The position numbers and the translations under genes are program-made. A stretch of 64,000 nucleotides of DNA from an uncultured Shewanella sp. (GTDB lineage: Bacteria; Pseudomonadota; Gammaproteobacteria; Enterobacterales; Shewanellaceae), in contig NZ_CANLKR010000002.1 in NCBI RefSeq assembly GCF_947491715.1, forward strand, positions 301,133 through 365,132, given 5' to 3'. The notes under the pieces were generated by a model. That model was given only the letters and a program-made list of their open reading frames with translations, was not told the DNA's origin and ran no database searches. Positions 36,744 through 45,412 of the stretch are shown one piece after another. Positions within the stretch are counted from its first letter, which is position 1; each line of letters starts with the position of its first letter.

Positions 36744-37889
36744 TCATTTTGAAAGTAGCTGGCTGATGTAGAGTAAGCATACTCCTTCTAATGACTTAAC
36801 AGATATTCCTGTAATTTCCTCTATTTTTTCGAGGCGGTATCTGAGCGTATTGCGGTGAATGAAAAGGGCATTTGCACAAGCTTGTTGATCGCCAAAATGG
36901 GAGAGATAGACATACAATGTCTTTATCAATTTTTGATTTTTATCATATTGAACAAGCTTTTCATAAGGGCGAAGTAATTCTTTTCCTTGCCAATGATGTT
37001 TTAAATCAGATAATAAGACTTGCAATGTGTAATGTTCAAATACGTATTTGTGACTTGTTGGATTTGTTTTAATGCCGATTAAGAGTGTTTCTTTAGCTGT
37101 TTTATAAGAAAGGTGAAGATCTTGTGGATTTGGAAAATATTGTCCTAATGCAATTTTCACTCTGCTTTTAAGATGAATAGGTAACCGCTTGAGCAGAGAG
37201 TCGATACGTTGGCTTTCGCGTTCTGTACTCCATCCTTTAGTGCCGACAGCAGTGGGTTTTAGGATCACGAGTTCAGTTAAAGAAGTAATAGCAACTAAAT
37301 TGCCTCTTTTTGGTGAGTCCAAGAGCTGTACAAGCGTGTTTAACTCATCTTGTTTTGTATCAGGTTCTAATGGTGTGATTAATTGTATAACACACGCGAC
37401 CCTAGGGAGATGTAAATCAATGCCTAATTGCTCTGCCCATTGCTGTTGTATGCGAGGATCGCCTTGGTTTTGCTTAATGAGCTGTAAAGTCAATTCTTCT
37501 TTTTGACGATGATCCCATTGTGCTTGACGCAATGACTCAGCTTGCTCAACAATCATTTCTGCGGTCATTTTAAGCAGCTCACCGAATTGCCGGAGTGGCT
37601 CAGGTGAGCCAGTAATACCGATGACACCAATAATATGACCTTTAAAATGTAATGGCAGATTGATACCTGCTTGGACACCTTGGAATGTATTTTTATGATT
37701 GATGGGGATTTCCACAACTCTATTTTGATTAATGGCCAGCTGTGCACCTTCATGTGCCAGGCCTATGCGGTGAGGATCCCCGGACGCAAGAATAATCCCT
37801 TTATTATTCATAACATTAATTTTATGTTTAATAATATGGGTGGTACGTTTTATTATCTGCTCAGCAATTTGCGTATTAAGAAAGTACAT
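36744..37889 (-). CDS. cdaR: CdaR/PucR family transcriptional regulator (sugar diacid/glycerate sensing)
   Basis: Activator related to E. coli CdaR, which responds to glycerate and turns on galactarate, glucarate and glycerate genes. The N-terminal sensor is close to the E. coli protein (INVMNNKGIILASGDPHRIG, GVQAGINLPLHFKGHIIGVI); the middle part has LVAITSLTELVILKP; and the C-terminal PucR-type HTH reads ALFIHRNTLRYRLEKIEEIT. The start chosen (MYFLNTQIAEQII) aligns with the E. coli start, but no clear ribosome site precedes it or two Met upstream (up to 37946). It heads a cdaR-gntP-garK cluster. No galactarate or glucarate dehydratase is present, so the module handles glycerate itself. Confidence 0.88.
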   Translation of the reverse strand: MYFLNTQIAEQIIKRTTHIIKHKINVMNNKGIILASGDPHRIGLAHEGAQLAINQNRVVEIPINHKNTFQGVQAGINLPLHFKGHIIGVIGITGSPEPLRQFGELLKMTAEMIVEQAESLRQAQWDHRQKEELTLQLIKQNQGDPRIQQQWAEQLGIDLHLPRVACVIQLITPLEPDTKQDELNTLVQLLDSPKRGNLVAITSLTELVILKPTAVGTKGWSTERESQRIDSLLKRLPIHLKSRVKIALGQYFPNPQDLHLSYKTAKETLLIGIKTNPTSHKYVFEHYTLQVLLSDLKHHWQGKELLRPYEKLVQYDKNQKLIKTLYVYLSHFGDQQACANALFIHRNTLRYRLEKIEEITGISVKSLEGVCLLYISQLLSK

Positions 37890-38028
37890 ATTATTGATAT
37901 AAGGATAATCATAAACAGAATATTTGAACATAAAAATACATTTCAATAAATCACTTATTTTGTGCCATTATTTTACTAACGCTTTTCAATAGACTGTTTG
38001 ATTGACGGATAATTTTCTGGAGCGCGAT

Positions 38029-39405
38029 ATGCAGGGAAGTGAGAAGAAAAATAATAAAGTGAGTGCATTGGCATTGCTTGCTATGGTGCTATCGGTGTTG
38101 ATGATAGCGAATGATTTCACAGCATTTGCTGTTGCTCTACCGATAATGGGACAAGAGTTTCAAGCTGGGATCAATAAAACGCAGTGGATTATTAATGGTT
38201 ATACCTTAATGTTTGGTGTGTTAATTGTCACTGGAGGCCGTTTAGCCGATCGGATTGGTCGCCGCAAAGCGCTGATGATTGGGATCAGTATTTTTACCGT
38301 GTTCTCTGTGCTTGCTACTTTAGTGAGTGGTATTTTTGGTGTGATAGTGTGTCGAATACTCATGGGGATTGGGGGGGCACTCATGTGGCCTGCCATTTTA
38401 GGTATTGTATTTGGATTAATGCCGAGTCATCGAGCGGGGCTTGCTGGTGCTTTGGTTATTGGTACGGCGGGTTTTGGTAATGCCATGGGGCCGATGTTAG
38501 GAGGGGTGTTAACCGATTTATTAAGCTGGCGTTGGATTTTTTTGATTAATTTACCCATAGCTGTCATTGTTTTTTTACTGGTTTATACATTGATTGAAGA
38601 TGATAAACCGATTGATCAAAATGAGCCCATTGATTATGCAGGTGTTTTGACTTTATCTATTGCTTTAATGGCCTTATTGCTAGCCTTGGATTTTGGTATT
38701 GGATTAGGCTGGGAAGATCCTTTTATTGTGAGTCTTTTTGTTATTTTTTTTGTGGTCATAGTGGCATTTTTCTATATTGAATACAAAGTGGGTCAGTATG
38801 CACTTATTCCAACGGATATGGTGAGAAACTATCCTTTTATGTCGGCAGGGCTTGCGACTTTAATGATGTCAGCCATTTTTTTTGCTGTATTGGTCTATCT
38901 TCCTCTCTTTTTTAGTCAAACCATGCAATATTCAGCCATGAAATCCGGCGTCGGACTGTTACCTGTTATGTTGACCTTTGCCCTTGCCTCTTTTTTTGCA
39001 GGGGCCTTATATGAAAAATTAGGGGCTAAACTCATTCTGTCAGTCGGGAGCGCCTGTCTAGCGTTAGGAATGTTTTTATTATCGAGTCTCACCATGCATA
39101 CGAGTTATGCGTCAATGTTACTGGGAATGTTCATTTTAGGCATGGGAGTAGGACTCTTTTATTCGACGATTACGACCGCGGCATTAACGGTTGTGCCCCA
39201 GAAGCGGGCGGGCTTAGCAGGTGGGATTATCTTTATGTTTCAAATTGCAGGTGGGTCAATTGGTTTGGGGCTCAATACTGCGATTGTGTCTCAATATCAG
39301 CAGTTGAGTGAGGGGATCAATATGGCCTTTAAGGTCAATGGTGTTTTTTCCATCTTTGGACTTATCATTTGTTTGCTGTGGATTGGGAATAAAAAAACGG
39401 GGTAA
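38029..39405 (+). CDS. MFS exporter, DHA2 (EmrB/QacA) type, copy 1
   Basis: A 458-residue, 14-helix drug:H+ antiporter-type protein. Helix 1 carries MIANDFTAFAVALPIMGQEF with the family Asp. Motif A is GGRLADRIGRRKAL and motif C (antiporter motif) is IGTAGFGNAMGPMLGGVL, followed by SWRWIFLINLPI. The ATG at 38029 has GGAG 7-8 nt upstream and is preferred to an in-frame TTG at 38002. It is about half identical by eye to the second MFS gene 300 bp downstream, showing duplication. Substrate unknown. The nearby metabolite cluster makes export of its product conceivable, but no operon link is seen. Confidence 0.88.
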   Translation: MQGSEKKNNKVSALALLAMVLSVLMIANDFTAFAVALPIMGQEFQAGINKTQWIINGYTLMFGVLIVTGGRLADRIGRRKALMIGISIFTVFSVLATLVSGIFGVIVCRILMGIGGALMWPAILGIVFGLMPSHRAGLAGALVIGTAGFGNAMGPMLGGVLTDLLSWRWIFLINLPIAVIVFLLVYTLIEDDKPIDQNEPIDYAGVLTLSIALMALLLALDFGIGLGWEDPFIVSLFVIFFVVIVAFFYIEYKVGQYALIPTDMVRNYPFMSAGLATLMMSAIFFAVLVYLPLFFSQTMQYSAMKSGVGLLPVMLTFALASFFAGALYEKLGAKLILSVGSACLALGMFLLSSLTMHTSYASMLLGMFILGMGVGLFYSTITTAALTVVPQKRAGLAGGIIFMFQIAGGSIGLGLNTAIVSQYQQLSEGINMAFKVNGVFSIFGLIICLLWIGNKKTG

Positions 39406-39501
39406 TAATCTGTGTCAATTTTGAAGGTGTCCATATAGGTTTGAATGAAACTTGTCGCTGAACATCTCTATTTACTCCGTTTCTTTATTAAGAGTTTTTT
39501 T

Positions 39502-39696
39502 AATATTAATGTGTTGGTTTTATTAGGGAGATTGGTGGGGTTAGCAGCGGCGTAAGTATTACCTGCAATCTTAATAGTAACGAATAAAGTGGAACTGGCC
39601 GGGGGAGATGGCTGGCATAGGTAATGCTTCTGGTTCAGTGTTTGGAGGGGGGTAACCGATATTTTACGCTGGCGCTGGATGTTTTTTATTCACATA
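39502..39696 (+). pseudogene. Decayed fragment of a third DHA2-type MFS gene
   Basis: Translating this spacer in shifting frames gives stretches collinear with residues ~105-190 of both neighbours. NINVLVLLGRLVGL corresponds to helix 4 (SINMLIVCRIVMGLGG), then VLPAILIV after a stop codon, then AGIGNASGSVFGGG (motif C), then after one more frame change VTDILRWRWMFFIHI, matching LTDFLSWRWILLINI. One stop and at least two frameshifts are needed. The rest of the gene is absent, so this is a relic of a tandem triplication. Confidence 0.8.
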
Positions 39697-39712
39697 GAGA
39701 GTGATATTCGCA

Positions 39713-41119
39713 ATGTTAAAATATAGTGAACTGTTTGCTTTATTACGACATAAACCGCAGGTGGGAGAAAATAGCCGTTGGGGCTTTGTTGCCATGTCCT
39801 TGGCGATTATCGTGATTGCTTATGATTTTACGGCTTTTTCAGTCGCGATTCCTAAAATAAGTCAAGAATTTAATAGTACGCTCAATCACAGTCAATGGGT
39901 GTTCAATGGCTATGCATTAACCTTAGGGGTTTTTATTATTACTGGTGGCCATTTGGCGGATTTGTATGGTCGACGTCGGCTGTTTTTTATTGGGATCACT
40001 TTTTTTTGCGTGTGCTCGGTGCTGGGAGCCTATGCGACGAGCATTAATATGTTAATTGTTTGCCGAATTGTGATGGGGTTGGGGGGCGCGATGATTTGGC
40101 CCGCGGTTCTGGGCATGGTTTATGCTCTATTTTCCAAAGAAAAAGCAGGGGTTGCTGGTGGTTTTATTATAGGTGTGGCTGGAATAAGTAATGCGACAGG
40201 TCCTACGGTTGGAGGTTTATTAACGGACTTTCTGAGTTGGCGTTGGATTTTACTTATTAATATTCCTATTGCATTAATGGCCCTAGCCTTAACTTGGAAA
40301 ACCATTGCACCAGAAAACTTGCCTTGGAAACATAAAAAAGTGGATTATGTTGGAGTATTAACCTTATCAGTGTCGTTGTTTTCATTATTATTTGGACTTG
40401 ATTTATTAGCGGAGCCACAATTAGATAACTGGTTGATTATTGGGTTATTCCTTTTATTTGTATTGAGTATGTTGGCCTTTGTTATTATCGAACGTAATCA
40501 AAATGAGCAGGCCTTAATTCCGCAAGAGTTGATGAAAAATGGTGTGTTTTTGGCTATTGGCTTGACCACATTAATGATGTCGACCATTTTTTTTGTTGCG
40601 TTACTGTATCTGCCACAATTTTTCATGCGCGAATGGGGTTATACTGCAGTTGAGTCCGGTGTGGCACTATTGCCAATGATTTTAACTTACGCTTTTATTT
40701 CATTTTTTTCAGGGGCTATTTATCATCGATTAGGGGCAAAATGTTTAGTGTCTATCGGGGTCAGCTTACTCGCGCTAGGCATGTTATTATTGGCCTATTT
40801 AGTGGTTTCTACTCCTTATTGGCAAGTTGCTGTGATGATGTTCATATTAGGATGCGGAATAGGGCTCGCTTATCCGACTGTGACAACGGCTGCAATGATG
40901 GTGGTACCTGTATCTCGAATGAGTGTAGCGGGGGGCATTATTTATATGTTTAGAACTGCAGGAGGAGCAGTCGGTGTTGGGATCAGTACCTGTATTATTT
41001 TCTTATCTTCTTCCCCATTAGCGGGAATGCAAAATGCATTTTTATTCAACGCTATTCTTGCACTTATCGGTTTAGTGATCTGTTTACTTTGGGTGAATGT
41101 TCATACCAGTGAGTCATAA
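39713..41119 (+). CDS. MFS exporter, DHA2 (EmrB/QacA) type, copy 2
   Basis: A 468-residue paralogue of the MFS gene upstream, with 14 predicted helices. Helix 1 has IAYDFTAFSVAIPKISQEF, motif A is GGHLADLYGRRRLFF, motif C is IGVAGISNATGPTVGGLL, and the second half ends with SMSVAGGIIYMFRTAGGAVG-like helices (MSVAGGIIYMFRTAGG). The ATG at 39713 is chosen over an in-frame GTG four codons earlier; the ribosome site (GAGAG) is weak. The two copies differ most in the cytoplasmic loop and C-terminus, so they may carry different substrates. Confidence 0.87.
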   Translation: MLKYSELFALLRHKPQVGENSRWGFVAMSLAIIVIAYDFTAFSVAIPKISQEFNSTLNHSQWVFNGYALTLGVFIITGGHLADLYGRRRLFFIGITFFCVCSVLGAYATSINMLIVCRIVMGLGGAMIWPAVLGMVYALFSKEKAGVAGGFIIGVAGISNATGPTVGGLLTDFLSWRWILLINIPIALMALALTWKTIAPENLPWKHKKVDYVGVLTLSVSLFSLLFGLDLLAEPQLDNWLIIGLFLLFVLSMLAFVIIERNQNEQALIPQELMKNGVFLAIGLTTLMMSTIFFVALLYLPQFFMREWGYTAVESGVALLPMILTYAFISFFSGAIYHRLGAKCLVSIGVSLLALGMLLLAYLVVSTPYWQVAVMMFILGCGIGLAYPTVTTAAMMVVPVSRMSVAGGIIYMFRTAGGAVGVGISTCIIFLSSSPLAGMQNAFLFNAILALIGLVICLLWVNVHTSES

Positions 41120-41439
41120 AGTTAATGGTGTGAATAAAAGCAGAGGTATTTTATTCCTTTTATGTTTCAATAATTAATGTATGAAATGACTTTTGTGGTG
41201 TGTAGTAGTACTTAAGCATTGTTTCTATTGGTTTTTTAATAATAAGGGACGTATTATTGCTGATTATTATTCAACATCTTAAGTGGCATGGCAATAAAAT
41301 CCACATTGGATAAAATCGTCTTTTGATGTTTCACTTAATATTGGCGTTGTGAACTGTACTGCTCATCTTTCTAACCGTTATTAAACGATTACACTTGAAA
41401 AAGTATCGGTACGATGGAATTCAGGAATAAAGGCGCACT
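41120..41439. other. Intergenic region, no gene seen
   Basis: About 320 bp between the second MFS gene and the TauE/SafE gene. I found no open frame with a ribosome site, no strong hairpin with a T run and no clear promoter pair. Confidence 0.5.
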
Positions 41440-42258
41440 ATGGAAATTATTATTTTGATTATTGCTGGCTTTGTAGGCGGTATTTTAGCCAGTTTATTTG
41501 GATTAGGCGGCGGCTTGGTGCTAGTTCCTGCATTAGTCATTTGTTTGCCTTTTTATCATGTTGATCCTAGTGTTGTTATGCATCTGTCTGTTGGATCTTC
41601 ATTGCTCATCATGTTACTCAATAGTTTGGCTGCTATCGTATATCATCACCAAGCTAAAAATATCGATTGGCTTTTGTTTTGGCAGATTTTTCCTTTTGCC
41701 GTGGTAGGAACCATAGTAGGCTGTGTTATCTCGATTCAATTACCCACTCATATTCTTATTTTATTATTTCTGACTTTTTTATTCGTGATCCTTATTCGCT
41801 TTATGGTTCACTTGATGTATCGAAAGAAATATAAAGTGCTTGAACATTCGCGTCCGCCTATGCTCAATAACGTATTGAGTGGAGTATTAAGTGGCTTTAT
41901 TGGTGCAGGGATGGGAGTCGGTTCAAGTATCGTCATGGTGCCTTTTTTAAAACGTTATGGTTTTTATATCCGTCATTGTGCTGGGATATCTTGTTGCTTC
42001 AATGTATTGATTGCCCTTATTGCTGTGTTTATCTATGGCCTGCTTCAGGCTAAAACTGAGGCGTTACCTTATTACACAACGGGGTTTATATTTTGGCCAG
42101 TGATTATTTGGCTGGTATTAGGCTCAATTATGGGAGTGCCTTTCGGCACTTGGCTTGGTCGGCGTTTATCAGAAAAAATGACTACTTCGATTTACTTTAG
42201 TTTACTCATTATTATTTTCTTGGTGATGTTGTCTAAGTTATTAGAATTCTATTATTAA
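41440..42258 (+). CDS. TauE/SafE (DUF81) family sulfite/organic-anion exporter
   Basis: A 272-residue membrane protein with about eight helices in two repeats. The first repeat begins IIAGFVGGILASLFGLGGGL, the family signature, and the second has VLSGVLSGFIGAGMGVGSSI, the matching half. Between them lie a cytoplasmic Arg/Lys loop (MYRKKYKVLEHSRPP). Family members export sulfite, sulfoacetate or other anions, but most are uncharacterised. It is on the same strand as the ebo operon that starts about 250 bp downstream, so it could be functionally linked, though a separate promoter is likely. Confidence 0.88.
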   Translation: MEIIILIIAGFVGGILASLFGLGGGLVLVPALVICLPFYHVDPSVVMHLSVGSSLLIMLLNSLAAIVYHHQAKNIDWLLFWQIFPFAVVGTIVGCVISIQLPTHILILLFLTFLFVILIRFMVHLMYRKKYKVLEHSRPPMLNNVLSGVLSGFIGAGMGVGSSIVMVPFLKRYGFYIRHCAGISCCFNVLIALIAVFIYGLLQAKTEALPYYTTGFIFWPVIIWLVLGSIMGVPFGTWLGRRLSEKMTTSIYFSLLIIIFLVMLSKLLEFYY

Positions 42259-42511
42259 TAGAAGGATGTTTAGTGCTAATTGATAAGAAGTAATTAGTTA
42301 TAATTATACCTTTAATACTTATTCACTAAATTGGTATTAAATCTATTTATATTGCTATTTTTATGATGGTGAAATTGTTATGTTATTTTTAGTTCATATT
42401 GCTTAGTCACTCATGTGTTCATGATGTTTTATCGTGGAGTACTATGAAATAGTATAGAGTGAAAAATAAAAAATGACTTTAAGGCTGTATAACTCAAGTA
42501 TTGGAGAATAT

Positions 42512-44440
42512 ATGACCCTTTTTCGTCCTATTTTGGTCATTATTATGTTAATTATAACTTTTGTTATTATTTCTTTTCTTTCATTGGAACCAATAATAAC
42601 AGATGTGATTAATGAGATTATTGTATATATTCATACAGCTGAACAACAGAAATGGTGGATTGCATTTTTTGGAGTGGTCGCGTTGGCCCTTGATATTATA
42701 TTACCCATTCCTTCTAGTTTAGTGGCGGTATACATTGGCACGGTATTTGACTTATTATCTGCAGCGGGATTAATTTGGGGCGGATTAAGCTTAGGGGCAA
42801 TATTCGGTTATGGTTTGGGACGGGGAATTTACAACGTATTACCTAATTTTGATAGAAAGAAACATCAATTAAATAAAGCGACAATTATGTCTAAATCTTT
42901 AGACGAAGCGGCTTTAGTGTTAATGCGTGGTATTCCTGTTATGGCCGAAACATCAGTCATTGCAGCAGGAGTCGTTAAGTTCTCTTTTACTCATTTTGTT
43001 ATTGTAACCGGCTTAGCAAATGCAGGTATTGCATTGGTTTATGCATATGTGGGTTCTCAAGTGAGCGGAGAATACTCACTGTTAATGGTCCTCGTTGCCA
43101 GTATTATATTGCCCAGTTTAGCATTGGGTATCAAATACTTTTTTGATGTTTTTATTAGAAAAGAAAAAAGTGAGAAAATAACAGAATCCCACTCATATTT
43201 TTTAAATAACACAGACAACATCAATCAAGGCAATAAAGTAAAATTGATGTATTCTGAACACGAACAAAATAATCGGCTCGATACATTATCTGCGACATTT
43301 AAAATTGATTATCATTATAATGTGTTGACCACGGATAATACTTTTTCAGTTAATAACGCGATGTTAATTGAGTTAATGAGGCCTACAGTTGTTGAATATC
43401 AGCAGAAAGTATTATGTATTATCGATCAAGGTGTGCTAGAGCATCGACCTGATTTTACTCAGAAGATTGAACAATACTTTAATCGACATTCTCGTTCGAT
43501 ATTTCATTGTCAAACAAAAGTGATACAGGGAGGAGAAAAATGTAAAACCCAAACGCAACTTGATCGGATTATTGAGTATATGAAACCCTTAGATCGTCAT
43601 AGTTGGGTGATTGCCATTGGTGGGGGGGCCTTGTTAGATTGTGTTGGTTTTGCTAGTGCTATTTTTCATCGAGGGATCCGTCTTATTCGTATGCCATCGA
43701 CGGTATTGGCACAAAATGATGCCGGGATCGGCGTTAAAAATGGCATAAATGCTTTCCAACAAAAAAATTTTCTCGGTTCATTTACTCCGCCTTTCGCAGT
43801 CATTAACGATGTTGAACTATTGGTAAGCTTATCCGACAGAGATAAACGTGCCGGTCTTGCAGAGGCTGTTAAAGTGGCCTTAATTAAGGATCCTACTTTT
43901 TTTATTTGGCTTGAAGAAAATGTTGAGCAGTTAAATCAATTTGAATTAGTTGCCACTCGTTATGCGATTCAGCGTTGTGCACAGTGTCATATTGAGCATA
44001 TTACTCAGCAGGGCGATCCATTTGAGCGAGGTAATGGTAGGCCACTGGATTATGGGCATTGGAGTGCGCATAAAATGGAGAATTTATCTGATTATCAAAT
44101 TAGGCATGGTGAAGCGGTGGCTATTGGTATTGTGTTGGATACACTTTATGCTCAAGAGATGGCTTGGCTGAGTACAGAGAAAGTTCATAGGATCATTAAT
44201 GTGATCCAAAGGCTAGGTTTTGAGTTGTGGCATTATTCCTTAGACATGCAAGATGATAAGGGTGAGCCGCTTGTGATACAGGGAGTCGAAGAGTTTCGTC
44301 AACATTTAGGGGGGAGATTATCTATCCCTATACTGACGGATATCGGGGCCTTTCGCAATATAGAAGTGGTTGATATAAGTAAAATGAAAGGGGCATTAAA
44401 GCAATTAAAAAACGTGTCTTTGGAGTGTATGAAATGTTGA
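42512..44440 (+). CDS. eboD: EboD-like 3-dehydroquinate synthase fold fused to an N-terminal DedA/VTT-type membrane domain
   Basis: A 642-residue fusion. Residues ~1-235 are membrane-bound: one early TM helix, then DIILPIPSSLVAVYIGTVFD and GGLSLGAIFGYGLGRGIYN, which resemble the VTT (SNARE-associated/DedA) fold. Residues ~275-640 are a 3-dehydroquinate synthase-like domain with the NAD loop GGGALLDCVGF (~369), MPSTVLAQNDAGIGVKNGIN, KRAGLAEAVKVALIKD and the metal ligands in GHWSAHKMEN and RHGEAVAIGI. In ebo clusters EboD is the AroB-related member, presumably using a sugar-phosphate or related substrate. The ATG at 42512 has GGAG 6 nt upstream. I know of no standard EboD with a VTT domain. It overlaps eboC by 7 nt. 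Confidence 0.85.
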   Translation: MTLFRPILVIIMLIITFVIISFLSLEPIITDVINEIIVYIHTAEQQKWWIAFFGVVALALDIILPIPSSLVAVYIGTVFDLLSAAGLIWGGLSLGAIFGYGLGRGIYNVLPNFDRKKHQLNKATIMSKSLDEAALVLMRGIPVMAETSVIAAGVVKFSFTHFVIVTGLANAGIALVYAYVGSQVSGEYSLLMVLVASIILPSLALGIKYFFDVFIRKEKSEKITESHSYFLNNTDNINQGNKVKLMYSEHEQNNRLDTLSATFKIDYHYNVLTTDNTFSVNNAMLIELMRPTVVEYQQKVLCIIDQGVLEHRPDFTQKIEQYFNRHSRSIFHCQTKVIQGGEKCKTQTQLDRIIEYMKPLDRHSWVIAIGGGALLDCVGFASAIFHRGIRLIRMPSTVLAQNDAGIGVKNGINAFQQKNFLGSFTPPFAVINDVELLVSLSDRDKRAGLAEAVKVALIKDPTFFIWLEENVEQLNQFELVATRYAIQRCAQCHIEHITQQGDPFERGNGRPLDYGHWSAHKMENLSDYQIRHGEAVAIGIVLDTLYAQEMAWLSTEKVHRIINVIQRLGFELWHYSLDMQDDKGEPLVIQGVEEFRQHLGGRLSIPILTDIGAFRNIEVVDISKMKGALKQLKNVSLECMKC

Positions 44441-45375
44441 CTGCAGCTCCTAGGTCATGGATTATTTTTTTTACTTTAGGCAGAGTCTCTAATTTACCAA
44501 CAATATGGACTAATGTATTGGCGGCCAGTTTGTTTACTGTAGTGATGTTAGAGCAGCAAGCACCAGTGCTCAATTTGGCTTTATTGAGTCGTTGGGGATT
44601 GATTTTGATTGGCATATCTTTGATGTATTTAGGAGGGATGTTTTTAAACGATGCATTCGATGCCAAATGGGATAAAGCACATCAAGTCGTCAGACCTATT
44701 ACACAAGAATGGATCTCTCAAGAGACGGTTTATATTGTCAGTTACTGTTTATTATTTAGCGGTATTTTACTGCTTACGCTAACGGGTTGGCAATATTTAG
44801 ATACCTTGGATGGTTTGAATGCGGGTGTGTTTTTATTTTTATTGATTTTATTTTATAACCTATTTCATAAAACATGGGGATATGCTCGTTTATTAATGGG
44901 AGGGTGCCGAGCTGGAGTCTATTTGACTGCGGGTTTATTAATGGGAGGGATCTCAAAGGGTTTAATCTGGGTATCCTTATGCTTAGGTATGTATATTATT
45001 GGGATCACTTTATTGGCGCAATTTGAGCATCAGTCTGGGGAAGGTCCTCATCGATATAATCTATTATGTATCGTATTATTACTATTATTATCGCCATGTT
45101 ATTTACTCTTTTTTATTCCACTTAATCCAATATTCTATCTTTTATTAAGTGGTTTTGTTTTTATATTATTGAGACAAATTGCCCCATTAATTAGACATTT
45201 TTTCTCACATAAAACGTTATTTATTCGGCCTTCAAATATTGGAGCGTTACTGGCAACTATTCCGCTATTTGACGCATTAGTGTTAGCGAGTGTTCAGCAG
45301 TTTGGTGCTTGTGTGGTGTGCCTCTGTGTGTATGTCTGTTTACCTAAATTACAACAATGGATTTCACCGACTTAA
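44434..45375 (+). CDS. eboC: UbiA-like prenyltransferase EboC
   Basis: A 313-residue integral membrane protein of the UbiA superfamily with about eight to nine helices. The prenyl-diphosphate/Mg motif is NDAFDAKWDK (about residue 70), and GRVSNLPTIWTNVLAAS at the N-terminus is typical of the family. The second aspartate-rich motif is poorly conserved (FEHQSGEGPHRYN), so true prenyl transfer is not certain. In ebo clusters this gene is named eboC. The start ATGTTGA overlaps the eboD stop, with GGAG 8 nt upstream, so the two are translationally coupled. It is followed 37 nt later by the ferritin-like gene. Confidence 0.88.
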   Translation: MLTAAPRSWIIFFTLGRVSNLPTIWTNVLAASLFTVVMLEQQAPVLNLALLSRWGLILIGISLMYLGGMFLNDAFDAKWDKAHQVVRPITQEWISQETVYIVSYCLLFSGILLLTLTGWQYLDTLDGLNAGVFLFLLILFYNLFHKTWGYARLLMGGCRAGVYLTAGLLMGGISKGLIWVSLCLGMYIIGITLLAQFEHQSGEGPHRYNLLCIVLLLLLSPCYLLFFIPLNPIFYLLLSGFVFILLRQIAPLIRHFFSHKTLFIRPSNIGALLATIPLFDALVLASVQQFGACVVCLCVYVCLPKLQQWISPT

Positions 45376-45412
45376 ATTATTTTAATGAGATAAAGTCAAC
45401 AAGGAGCCGTTA

